A stretch of DNA of 8,110 nt from GH45 sp965370965 (lineage in GTDB: Bacteria; Bacteroidota; Bacteroidia; Bacteroidales; SZUA-534), in NCBI GenBank assembly GCA_965370965.1, contig CBDUWQ010000177.1:1-8110 (forward strand), read 5' to 3'. The notes beneath the pieces were generated by a model, which was given only the letters and a program-made list of their open reading frames with translations, had not been told where the DNA came from and ran no database searches. This document shows, one piece after another, positions 1 through 6,302 of the stretch (within the stretch, counting starts at the first letter, position 1; each line of letters opens with the position of its first letter). A program made the position numbers and the translations under genes.

Positions 1-75
1 TGATAATTAATATGTTAACTGCTTTTTCAAAAAGTTTATGAATTATTCAGGCTAAGCAAAAGGATTACTAAAAAA

Positions 76-798
76 TTGAAATATACTATTGATCCTGAGA
101 TTATAAAACCTGATTTAGATGATAATGTTGTTTCAAAAACTGAGAATGTACCGGTAAAAGGTGAATCCTTCACGGAAAAACTTAATCGGATAAAATCTGA
201 TGGAAATGTAGTGGCGATAAAACTCACTGTTTATGACATACATTATAATGTTAATAGGGGGTCAAAACCAGTACCTAGTTTAGTTAAATTCATTCCATTT
301 GAGGAGAAAGATGCATTACAATCTATAGGCAAGCATCTTGCAACGCAATTAAATGAGACATATAGTACAGATAATTTAATTGAATTAGTTGATTTTGATA
401 AGTTGCCTTATCAAACTGATGTTAATGACACTAAATATAAATTACTTCTCAAACTTACTGTTGTTCCAACTTATACAATAGATATAAATTATGATGATTC
501 TGATTCGCAATATGATGTTGAATATACATTTAGAACAAAAATAACTTTAGAAGCTCATGAATACTATTGGGAAAATGGCAAATCAAAATTTTCATATGTT
601 CTTATGAGCCCTTTTTACTTTAATGATTATAAAGTTTTAGTGAAAGAAAAAGATATGTCATCAGAACCAAAAATTATTTCCCAAATTGCAGAAACGATTA
701 ATGAAAGTATTGATCGTAAAAGAGGAGAAGAATTTGTGGCTGAAATTGAAAAGTTAATTGATGAAAAATATTTAAAACTTATTAAGCGCTTAGATTAG
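76..798 (+). CDS. Hypothetical 240-residue protein, no recognised family
   Basis: I do not recognise this protein. It is acidic and lysine-rich, and has no signal peptide or membrane segment from the start used here, so it is probably cytoplasmic. The middle (about residues 120-185) alternates hydrophobic and polar residues as in a beta-rich fold, and the last 40 residues look like an amphipathic, highly charged helix. The start is uncertain. TTG at 76 has AGGA 11 bases upstream, but the same frame is open back to a stop at 16-18 and includes CTG at 19. A better-looking ATG at 38 lies in another frame and closes after five codons. If a small indel lies near position 50, that ATG would be the true start. 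It is the only plus-strand gene, convergent with the CAP-domain gene, and a terminator follows 56 bases after its stop. The coding nature is well supported; the function is unknown. Confidence 0.75.
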   Translation: MKYTIDPEIIKPDLDDNVVSKTENVPVKGESFTEKLNRIKSDGNVVAIKLTVYDIHYNVNRGSKPVPSLVKFIPFEEKDALQSIGKHLATQLNETYSTDNLIELVDFDKLPYQTDVNDTKYKLLLKLTVVPTYTIDINYDDSDSQYDVEYTFRTKITLEAHEYYWENGKSKFSYVLMSPFYFNDYKVLVKEKDMSSEPKIISQIAETINESIDRKRGEEFVAEIEKLIDEKYLKLIKRLD

Positions 799-853
799 TA
801 AAATAAAGACAATTCATGATGGATTAAGGGTTTATTCTTAATGTATTCAAAAT

Positions 854-889
854 AATAACTTGGGTTTCTCGCCTGGGTTATTGTTTTTT
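854..889 (+). terminator. Rho-independent terminator of the plus-strand gene
   Basis: AATAAC (854-859) pairs with GTTATT (877-882). Inside it, TTGGG pairs with CCTGG through two G-C pairs and three G-U wobbles, which work only in plus-strand RNA. The loop is seven bases and a run of six T follows at 884-889. It overlaps the stop codon of the convergent CAP-domain gene (878-880). On the minus strand the inner pairs become mismatches, so it should serve mainly the plus-strand gene. Confidence 0.65.
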
Positions 890-1153
890 ATAAGGATGCC
901 TACCCACCCAATTACCTGCCGGGTTGTAATTGCAAACAACCAATAATGTGCTTCCACATTTAAAAGCTGCACAGCCCACTTGTGTGGTTGTTCGCCAAAC
1001 TATTTGGGTGTAATGCCCTACCACGCCTCTTGTGGGTTCGCCTGTTTTTTCGCCATTATAGTCATTAATTTCGCTTCCCCAATCATCAACTGTGTACGAA
1101 GGGTCAAAATTCATTCCGCTCGACCAGTAAATATTTTCGCCATAACTGTTATT
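878..1153 (-). CDS. C-terminal fragment of the CAP protein: second half of CAP
   Basis: The frame resumes at AAT 1151-1153 and reads NNSYGENIYWSSGMNFD, so real coding begins before the ATG at 1114. It contains the GEN motif, WGSE, the CAP signature GHYTQIVWRTT, four cysteines and CNYNPAGNWVG, and stops at 878-880. Alone it lacks a signal peptide and the first CAP helix, so it would not be a functional product if translated separately. Confidence 0.6.
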   Translation of the reverse strand, partial: NNSYGENIYWSSGMNFDPSYTVDDWGSEINDYNGEKTGEPTRGVVGHYTQIVWRTTTQVGCAAFKCGSTLLVVCNYNPAGNWVGRHPYKKQ

Positions 1154-1740
1154 GGGCGGTGTTGCATATCGCAGCCTTCTTCTCCTTTAATAATAACCCA
1201 TTCACCTGCAAAATTTTCCAAATCATTACTCCAGGTTAAAGGGGCAACTCCAACATCGGCTCTCCAGTGATTGTGCGAATCTACAAATTCTTGCTTTTGC
1301 GCTGTTGTTAATTTTATCAGATTTGCATGATGTACTTCAGGATGTTTAGGTGAATCGTATTCAGGTACAACAGGTATATCAACCATAGGAATTGGAGTAG
1401 ATATTGCTGCTTCAGCTCTTTTTCTTTCTTCTTCTTTCCTTTTCTGTTCTGCCAGTTCTGCTGCTAAAGCATCTTCTTTTGCTTTTTGTTCGGCTATTAC
1501 AATTTGGTTTACCTTATTTTTATCGGCTGTGCTTTTATCGGCAGTTAAACCTGTTTCCAATGCTTCATTATTTCTTTCGGGTACAACTGTTCCTGTATAA
1601 AACGAAGATATAAGTTGCTTTATTTCCAATTCCTTTCGGGGATCGTACTTAATGTCTACAAGAATTGTATTGCCACTCTTTTTTACATTTATTAATCCTT
1701 TTGCATAATATGATTTACTGCCCTTTTTTGTTCCCATATA
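1111..1740 (-). CDS. Middle fragment of the CAP protein: end of the unknown domain, charged linker, first half of CAP
   Basis: The frame opens at the TAT codon 1738-1740; the ATG at 1737 is probably not a real start. It carries the rest of the N-terminal domain (to about TGTVV), a long linker rich in Ala, Glu, Lys and Arg that should form a helix or coiled coil, a Pro-rich segment, and the CAP start with NHWRADVGVAPLTW and CDMQHRP. True coding sense ends at the CCA codon 1153-1155. The 13 residues after HRP (ITVMAK onward) are out of frame. Confidence 0.6.
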   Translation of the reverse strand, partial: YMGTKKGSKSYYAKGLINVKKSGNTILVDIKYDPRKELEIKQLISSFYTGTVVPERNNEALETGLTADKSTADKNKVNQIVIAEQKAKEDALAAELAEQKRKEEERKRAEAAISTPIPMVDIPVVPEYDSPKHPEVHHANLIKLTTAQKQEFVDSHNHWRADVGVAPLTWSNDLENFAGEWVIIKGEEGCDMQHRPITVMAKIFTGRAE

Positions 1741-2045
1741 AAAGATGCCCTTTTGATTGGTTGTATGGTTAAGTTTACCTTTTTGGTAATTATGTATTGT
1801 TTAACAGGAAACTGTTTGCTGAGTTCTTCGTCAAAACCGGATATTGCAATTGAACTAATTTTCTTCATAGTTACCTCAATGCGTGGGCTTTTATAAACAG
1901 CGTAACCGGTATTGTCATAAATGTTCATAAATTCATCAGCCGACGTAAACGATAAACTACTACCTTTTAGGGTGTATGTGTTTTGGGCAGTTGTTAAAAA
2001 GGTTATTAATAACCCAGCAAGTAGTGTTAAAATTAGTTTTTTCAT
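1692..2045 (-). CDS. N-terminal fragment of the CAP protein: signal peptide and start of an unknown domain
   Basis: This frame gives MKKLILTLLAGLLITFLTTAQ, a clear Sec signal peptide, followed by about 80 residues of an unrecognised, lysine-rich, beta-looking domain. The gene's own frame is followed until the TTT codon at 1740-1742. The last 15 residues before the stop (from IWEQKR) are out of frame, because the next frame continues with YMGTKKGSKSYYAKG without loss of sense. ATG at 2045 is preceded by the A-rich leader ATAAAAACTAAAACA. Confidence 0.6.
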   Translation of the reverse strand: MKKLILTLLAGLLITFLTTAQNTYTLKGSSLSFTSADEFMNIYDNTGYAVYKSPRIEVTMKKISSIAISGFDEELSKQFPVKQYIITKKVNLTIQPIKRASFIWEQKRAVNHIMQKD

Positions 2046-2134
2046 TGTTTTAGTTTTTATGGTTTTACCATGAATTAATAGATGTGATATTAACTTTATA
2101 ACTCATTAGCTACTTATCAATTAATTAAATATGC

Positions 2135-2647
2135 CTATAATTTATCCAACTCTTTTAACAGACCTTTTTTGTCCATTTTTTTTCGAAGTCCGGAATTGCC
2201 ACCAACTTCATTTTTCAACATTTTAATATCTGCGCTGACATTGAGTTTTAGTAAAAGATATACAATTGTTAAATCGTCTTGAATATCAACTGCTTTTTCA
2301 GCCTCTACAACTCCTATTAGTGTAGCTTCCTGATTTATTTTAATAGAGGTAACAATTTGTCGAATCTCATTATCTGCACCTAAAATAGTATCGCATTTAA
2401 TTGCAAACGATTCAAACTTATCGGTATAGTAATTGGTTAAATCAGTTAAAGCAATAAGTCGTGCCTTTTTTGTTGCCATTGATAGATCGGTACTTTTACC
2501 GATACCTGCACCATAAACATAGCCTATTTTAGAAGGCAGTTTGGTAATCCATTCTGGTATTTCATTTTGGGCATGTATAGTCTCTGTACCAAAAAAGATA
2601 AATACTATAATCATTATAGCTGCTGTTGTAGTACGAGTAGTTTTCAT
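2135..2647 (-). CDS. Small exported LPP20-like protein
   Basis: This 170-residue protein begins with a Sec signal peptide of about 27 residues (ending IHAQ; no lipobox cysteine, so probably a soluble periplasmic or secreted protein). Residues 30-70 have the pattern of LPP20-type proteins (PF02169): PEWI, then YGAGIG, then an Ala-rich helix with the spacing ATKKARLIALTDL. The LPP20 family takes its name from a Helicobacter lipoprotein and has no firm biochemical role. A beta-type segment follows (about 95-140), ending in a basic tail (RKKMDKKGLLKELDKL). It sits 68 bp downstream of the caspase gene and 89 bp upstream of the CAP gene. The 510-residue protein further right has the same kind of module at its N-terminus, which supports a shared system. 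ATG at 2647 is the only sensible start because the signal peptide begins there. Confidence 0.75.
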   Translation of the reverse strand: MKTTRTTTAAIMIIVFIFFGTETIHAQNEIPEWITKLPSKIGYVYGAGIGKSTDLSMATKKARLIALTDLTNYYTDKFESFAIKCDTILGADNEIRQIVTSIKINQEATLIGVVEAEKAVDIQDDLTIVYLLLKLNVSADIKMLKNEVGGNSGLRKKMDKKGLLKELDKL

Positions 2648-2681
2648 AGTGTTAAATTTTAGTTGTAAATAATTACTTTAC

Positions 2682-2689
2682 CAAATATA
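2682..2689 (-). promoter_or_regulatory. Possible Bacteroidota -7 box before the LPP20-like gene
   Basis: On the minus strand this reads TATATTTG, an exact match to the Bacteroidota -7 consensus TAnnTTTG, in the gap between the caspase stop and the LPP20-like start. It would place transcription start about 28 bases before the ATG. I see no TTG at the usual -33 distance, and the sequence is AT-rich, so chance is possible. Confidence 0.3.
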
Positions 2690-2724
2690 CTATATCAGTT
2701 AGGTATAGTTGGATTCTATTCAAC

Positions 2725-2755
2725 TTTAAACCCAAACTTCTGGTAAATATTATCC
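2725..2755. repeat. Direct repeat, copy 1 (caspase 3' end)
   Basis: This 31-bp stretch matches 6000-6030 at 29 positions in the same orientation. It encodes the caspase tail DNIYQKFGFK. The similarity comes from paralogy between two caspase genes, not from a mobile element. Confidence 0.8.
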
Positions 2756-2823
2756 CTGTCAACTGTTGGGTTTTGTGCATTGCCGCTGAATTTTGATACT
2801 TCATGTGAAACATAGGTTCTTAA

Positions 2824-2859
2824 TTCATCAGTGCTTATAGTTCCATTTTTATCTGCATC
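2824..2859 (-). other. EF-hand calcium-binding loop in the displaced caspase tail
   Basis: The twelve codons read DADKNGTISTDE. Positions 1, 3, 5, 7, 9 and 12 are Asp, Asp, Asn, Thr, Ser and Glu, with Gly at 6 and Ile at 8, which is the textbook EF-hand loop. It is residues 1043-1054 of the reconstructed protein. Only one loop is visible, so pairing with another EF-hand in a dimer, or a purely structural role, remains possible. Confidence 0.7.
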
Positions 2860-2992
2860 GGCTTCGTTTGTTGTAAGAGCTTTCATAATGTATTCTGTAA
2901 AAAGGCCGTTTTGCAGTTCAGCAAATTCATAAGAGTATTCATTACCCTTGCTCGATGAAAAAACGATTGCTCCGGAACGTCTTAATAAATCG

Positions 2993-5983
2993 TTATATAT
3001 ATCTGTTTCTTGAAAATGAATACTTCCGCATCATTGTTGGCTGTGAATAGTTGTTGTGGCTTTCTATTGCTTTGAAACCACGCGCCGATAAGCCACGGCT
3101 ATTTGCCTGAGCAAGTAAAAGGCCAGGACCCTCTTCTTCATCAATTTCACCAGATTCGCATGCATCCATCAGGAAGAGTTTATTGCGAGGAGGAATTCCT
3201 TGCAGTAAATCCTCAATGCTTTCAAAATTTGCGGCGGTACTGGAAAGCTTATTAAAATCAGTATTATATGTTAAGAAATAATAGGTCGATTCAGGATCAT
3301 TATCGTGCAGACCATGCCCGGCAATAAAAAGAACAAATACATCATCGGGTTTAGCATTTTTCAGAAAAGCTTTTGCTGCTTTAATATTTTCGTTTGTTAC
3401 CTGCTCGTTAACTAAAGTTTTGGTATAAACATTTTTAAACCCTTTACCTTCCATCAATTTAAATTTTTGTTCTAAGTCTAAGGCATCTTTATGTGCATAC
3501 TGTAAGTTGAGCATTGGGTTTTTGTAGTTTGAAACACCTAATCCAATAAAATATAAATCAGGTGTTATTTTTTCGTTGTAATTATATAATACAATATCGC
3601 GGTATGATTCTATACCTTTTTCGTTCATACACGATACTTCTATTTTATTTTTACCATTTGTTAATTCAACCTTTTCGGATAAAACTTTGCTGGATTCATT
3701 AATAGGTTTTCCTTTGCCATATACCGGAACATCATTTACAAAAACGTTATATGAAAGTAGATTATACTTACTGTCGGAAAGATTTATATCCAAACTTACA
3801 AATTTGCTATTTTGCAATGAATTGGTTATAACCGAGCTAGGAGTATGAAATCCTTTCTCCAAAGCATCTTCAGTTAAATTAAGCTTTCGTAATCTTTTTT
3901 TATATTGACTATTGAAATGATTTATAAGCTGGTTGTTATTTGAACCTAACCTTTGCAAGATTATATCGGGTCTGTTATTTATTATTGCAAATTGATCTAT
4001 ATTCCATGTTTGTAATCCTTCTACCATTGCAACGTATTCGCCGCAATTATTTGAGCCTGTCCAATATCCATCAGGTGTGGTTATTATCCAGTCTTCAAAA
4101 TTTTTAATTCCATATAAATTTGCAATTAACTTACCCGTTGTTATATCCCCGATATTTATGATGCCATCTTCACTAAATGAAATTATCTTTTTACTATCGG
4201 GACAAAAAACTATGCCATTAATCACTTTACTGTGTCCAGGTAATGTGCATATTTCTTTTCTGGTTTCGGTTTCCCAAACCACTATATTATACTTACCAGA
4301 AGCAAAATATTTACCATCAGGGCTAAATGCTAAGTTGTAGAGGTCGCCCACTTGTTTTTTTATAGATCCAATTTCTTTTCCTGTTTCAGTTTCCCATAGT
4401 TTTATTGTTTCACCACTAGATAAGATATATTTGCCACCCTTTGGGTCGCTTAGGCAAGCAGGGCTAAATATTGCCGAATATACCTCATTCTCATGTCCGG
4501 TAAAAGTTCTTATTTCTGTTCCGGTTTTAATGCTCCACAACTTTACAGTTTTATCCTTGCTGCTTGAAATAATATATTGGTTATCAGGACTAAATGACAT
4601 GCTTGTTATATAGCCGGTATGACCTGTAAATGTTTTTAATTTCGTTCCGCTTTCAGCATCCCACAAAACAAAATTTTCGCTATCCCACGTAGCAGTATTT
4701 TTATCAAAACATCTATTTATAAGGTATTTCCCATTTGGGCTGATACTTTCTAAATGTGTTACTTTTATTTCAAGGTTTCTTATTTCTGTTCCGGTATCAG
4801 TATTCCAGAACCTTACTAAATTGTCACTGCCTGCACATACAAAGGTCTTGCTGTCAGCAGTAAATGTTATATCACACAAATTTTTTGTATGCCTCGAAAG
4901 TATTTTTGATTGTTCCCAGTTTTGTGCATCCCACAATATTATATTATTGTGGTAAGCACTATTCGAAACTATATATCTGCCATTAGGGCTCATTGTACCA
5001 TGGTATATATAATGCAAAGATCCGTCATATCCTCTTACTTTCTCTCCGCTTTCTGTATCCCAAAGTATTAACGAATTGTCCGAGCTTCCCGAAATAATGT
5101 ATTTGTCATCTGAACTGAAAGTTGCACAATTTACACTATATGTATGTCCATTCATTTCTCGAATAAATCTGCCATTTTCAGCATCTAATAGTAATACTGT
5201 ATTATCATTACTTGTAATAATATATTTTCCATTATGGCTATAAGAAACTCGGCGAAATTTTTTTTCGTATCTTGAAATTGTTTGTTTTAATCTCCCTTTT
5301 TTATTCCATATTTTTATGTTCTCATCGGCAGCACACGAAACAATATTTTCACCATCGGGACTATAGGCTGCGCAGAAAATATACTTACCCTGCCCATCAA
5401 ATGATTTAATCATTTTTCCTGACTCGGCATTCCAAAGCTTAATAGTTTTGTCGCTTCCTGTGGAAACAATAGTTTTACCATCAGGACTGTATGCAACCCA
5501 TCTCACAAAGCTCTCATGTCCATTATATTCTTGTACTACTTTTCCTGTTTCTATATCCCATAATTTTAAGGATTTATCCATGCTGGCCGAAACAATAAAT
5601 TTGCCATCTTTACTTAAATCTAAACTTGTTACTTGTCTTGTATGTCCTTTAAATGTTCGTATTAATTTTCCTGTTTTTAAATTCCATAATTTCAAAGTTC
5701 TATCGCCACTACAAGAAATAAAAGCATCCTTATTAGGAATAAATACAAGATTAGACACATTAGAATTATGTCCCTTGAAAATTCGTAACAATCGTCCATT
5801 TGCTGTATTCCATAATAAAATATCTTTTCCTCCGGCAGAAAGAATATACTTATTGTCGGGGCTAAACTCAGCACAGCGAACTTCCGATTGGTGTCCAACA
5901 TTTGCAATGATCTTTTTTTGTGCATTACTTGTTTGCATTAAAACAAGGCTTAATACGATAATTGTTAATGTTTTTAGTTTCAT
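2993..5983 (-). CDS. Exported WD40-repeat caspase-family protease (frameshifted before its C-terminus)
   Basis: As read, this is 996 residues. It has a Sec signal peptide (1-22, ending SNAQ), then about 14 WD40 blades (about 29-620), enough for two seven-bladed propellers. A linker with DGYWTGS and NRPDIILQRLG (about 635-680) is typical after WD40 arrays in bacterial caspase fusions, and a beta-sandwich-like segment follows (about 725-800). The caspase domain (peptidase C14, about 807 onward) has its catalytic dyad present: His890 in AGHG and Cys942 in DACESG. Caspases are cysteine proteases, usually cutting after Asp or, in metacaspases, after Arg/Lys; the specificity here is not readable. 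The stop comes at an AT repeat, and the missing C-terminal 93 residues lie in the next frame down to 2716. It starts 4 bp after the remnant paralogue, so they share a transcript. ATG at 5983 is fixed by the signal peptide and the A-rich leader. Confidence 0.9.
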   Translation of the reverse strand: MKLKTLTIIVLSLVLMQTSNAQKKIIANVGHQSEVRCAEFSPDNKYILSAGGKDILLWNTANGRLLRIFKGHNSNVSNLVFIPNKDAFISCSGDRTLKLWNLKTGKLIRTFKGHTRQVTSLDLSKDGKFIVSASMDKSLKLWDIETGKVVQEYNGHESFVRWVAYSPDGKTIVSTGSDKTIKLWNAESGKMIKSFDGQGKYIFCAAYSPDGENIVSCAADENIKIWNKKGRLKQTISRYEKKFRRVSYSHNGKYIITSNDNTVLLLDAENGRFIREMNGHTYSVNCATFSSDDKYIISGSSDNSLILWDTESGEKVRGYDGSLHYIYHGTMSPNGRYIVSNSAYHNNIILWDAQNWEQSKILSRHTKNLCDITFTADSKTFVCAGSDNLVRFWNTDTGTEIRNLEIKVTHLESISPNGKYLINRCFDKNTATWDSENFVLWDAESGTKLKTFTGHTGYITSMSFSPDNQYIISSSKDKTVKLWSIKTGTEIRTFTGHENEVYSAIFSPACLSDPKGGKYILSSGETIKLWETETGKEIGSIKKQVGDLYNLAFSPDGKYFASGKYNIVVWETETRKEICTLPGHSKVINGIVFCPDSKKIISFSEDGIINIGDITTGKLIANLYGIKNFEDWIITTPDGYWTGSNNCGEYVAMVEGLQTWNIDQFAIINNRPDIILQRLGSNNNQLINHFNSQYKKRLRKLNLTEDALEKGFHTPSSVITNSLQNSKFVSLDINLSDSKYNLLSYNVFVNDVPVYGKGKPINESSKVLSEKVELTNGKNKIEVSCMNEKGIESYRDIVLYNYNEKITPDLYFIGLGVSNYKNPMLNLQYAHKDALDLEQKFKLMEGKGFKNVYTKTLVNEQVTNENIKAAKAFLKNAKPDDVFVLFIAGHGLHDNDPESTYYFLTYNTDFNKLSSTAANFESIEDLLQGIPPRNKLFLMDACESGEIDEEEGPGLLLAQANSRGLSARGFKAIESHNNYSQPTMMRKYSFSRNRYI
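4436..4459. repeat. Short GC-rich, partly palindromic insertion inside WD blade 12
   Basis: Between FSP and GKY, where other blades read FSPDGKY, the protein carries about eight extra residues (ACLSDPKG, 509-516). The matching 24 bases are 14 G or C, far richer than the flanks, and contain two small inverted repeats: CCC TTT GGG, and GCTT AGGC AAGC at 4448-4459. This looks like a small palindromic element inserted in frame. I found no second copy in the window. Confidence 0.4.
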
Positions 5984-5987
5984 AGTT

Positions 5988-6260
5988 TTAGTTTTTTATT
6001 TTAAATCCAAACTTCTGATAAATATTATCCTTAAACACCGTAGGGTGTTGCAATCCCTTACTGGCTTTGGCTAATTGTTCACTTACGTATTTTCTCAACA
6101 TCTGATCTGAGGAAGCGGTAATTATATAACGATAGTTATCAGAAAAATCTATCCAGCTCACTTCTTGAGTATAACCTACACTATGTTCAATATTGGTTCT
6201 TTGAGCTCTACATATTAAATATAAAACGGTAAATATTAAAATAATGCTAAAGTATTTCAT
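5988..6260 (-). pseudogene. Internally deleted remnant of a second WD40-caspase gene
   Basis: This 90-codon ORF is the two ends of a WD40-caspase joined in frame. Residues 1-20 are a signal peptide (ending CRAQ). Residues 25-56 are a first WD blade (QEVSWIDFSDNYRYIITASSD). From about residue 57, RKYVSEQLAKASKG and DNIYQKFGFKIKN match the tail of the neighbouring caspase (RTYVSHEVSKF and DNIYQKFGFKVE). Roughly a thousand residues are missing. The join falls at a short shared Leu-Arg: a WD strand SDQMLR meets a tail helix of the ELRKYVS type. ATG at 6260 begins the signal peptide; a TTG at 6296 would add 12 unlikely residues. It lies 42 bp after the DUF4384-like gene and 4 bp before the intact paralogue. 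The frame is open, so a small exported protein could still be made, but it would lack any catalytic part. Confidence 0.8.
6000..6030. repeat. Direct repeat, copy 2 (caspase remnant 3' end)
   Basis: This is the partner of 2725-2755, matching at 29 of 31 positions in the same orientation. It encodes DNIYQKFGFK of the remnant. Recombination between the two copies would delete the whole intact caspase gene, so the pair is a possible weak point for further loss. Confidence 0.8.
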
Positions 6261-6302
6261 GGGTATGATTTTTATTGTTGTAAAAAATATTTTCAAATTA
6301 TA

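Larger units (their letters stand above)
878..2045 (-). pseudogene. Exported CAP/SCP-domain protein, broken by two frameshifts
   Basis: One gene of about 389 codons lies here in three frames. In order it encodes a Sec signal peptide (residues 1-21, ending TTAQ), an unrecognised N-terminal domain (about 22-155), a charged, probably coiled-coil linker (about 165-215), a Pro-rich stretch, and a CAP domain (about 250-389; cysteine-rich secretory / antigen 5 / PR-1 family, PF00188). After repair, the CAP domain has the four expected conserved residues: His296 (in HRP), Glu304 (GEN), Glu326 (WGSE) and His345 (GHYTQIVW), plus the second signature CNYNPAGNW. Each break needs one extra base: in the T run at 1740-1743 and around 1150-1155. 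Bacterial CAP proteins are usually secreted, and their biochemical roles are mostly undefined. It follows the LPP20-like gene by 89 bp in the same direction. Whether it is a true pseudogene or a victim of sequencing indels cannot be decided here. Confidence 0.85.
2716..2995 (-). pseudogene. Displaced C-terminal part of the WD40-caspase (end of caspase fold, EF-hand, conserved tail)
   Basis: Just beyond the stop of the 996-codon reading frame, the shifted frame is open and reads YNDLLRRSGAIVFSSSKG, then an acidic helix, a canonical EF-hand loop and the tail DNIYQKFGFKVE, ending at TAG 2716-2718. The SGAIVFSSS strand is typical of the second (p10-like) half of the caspase fold. The 93 codons extend the protein to about 1089 residues. 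The shift lies at (AT)4 followed by AAC at about 2991-3003. One more AT unit gives RYIYNDLL, the expected reading; dropping one base would also restore the frame. The tail of the caspase remnant at 5988-6260 is homologous, showing that this segment was once a normal part of the protein. Confidence 0.8.

Noticed and set aside
1140..1160. Programmed -1 frameshift in the CAP gene
   Set aside because: The site lacks an XXXYYYZ heptamer and the tRNAs could not re-pair well; a base loss is simpler.
980..1270. Plus-strand open frame of 96 codons opposite the CAP gene
   Set aside because: The opposite strand encodes recognisable CAP motifs across this span; the plus-strand product is cysteine-rich without pattern and matches nothing.
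2059..2071. Small hairpin ATGGT-TTT-ACCAT before the CAP gene
   Set aside because: A five-pair stem in AT-rich DNA is easily expected by chance and has no flanking features of an attenuator.
4077..4613. Plus-strand open frames of 87 and 60 codons opposite the caspase gene
   Set aside because: Shadows of WD blades 12-14 in antisense, with no independent start signal.
2996..5900. Regularly spaced repeats of about 126 bp, considered as a CRISPR or minisatellite array
   Set aside because: The periodicity is that of WD40 blades (about 42 codons) with diverged DNA; there are no identical repeats or unique spacers.
5692..5925. Minus-strand open frame of 77 codons inside the caspase gene
   Set aside because: It overlaps the signal peptide and first two WD blades in another frame, with no domain pattern.
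5448..6074. Plus-strand open frame of 208 codons opposite the start of the caspase gene
   Set aside because: It is the mirror of the WD40 repeats, with repeated LSxLxExI-type strings arising from the antisense of the blades.
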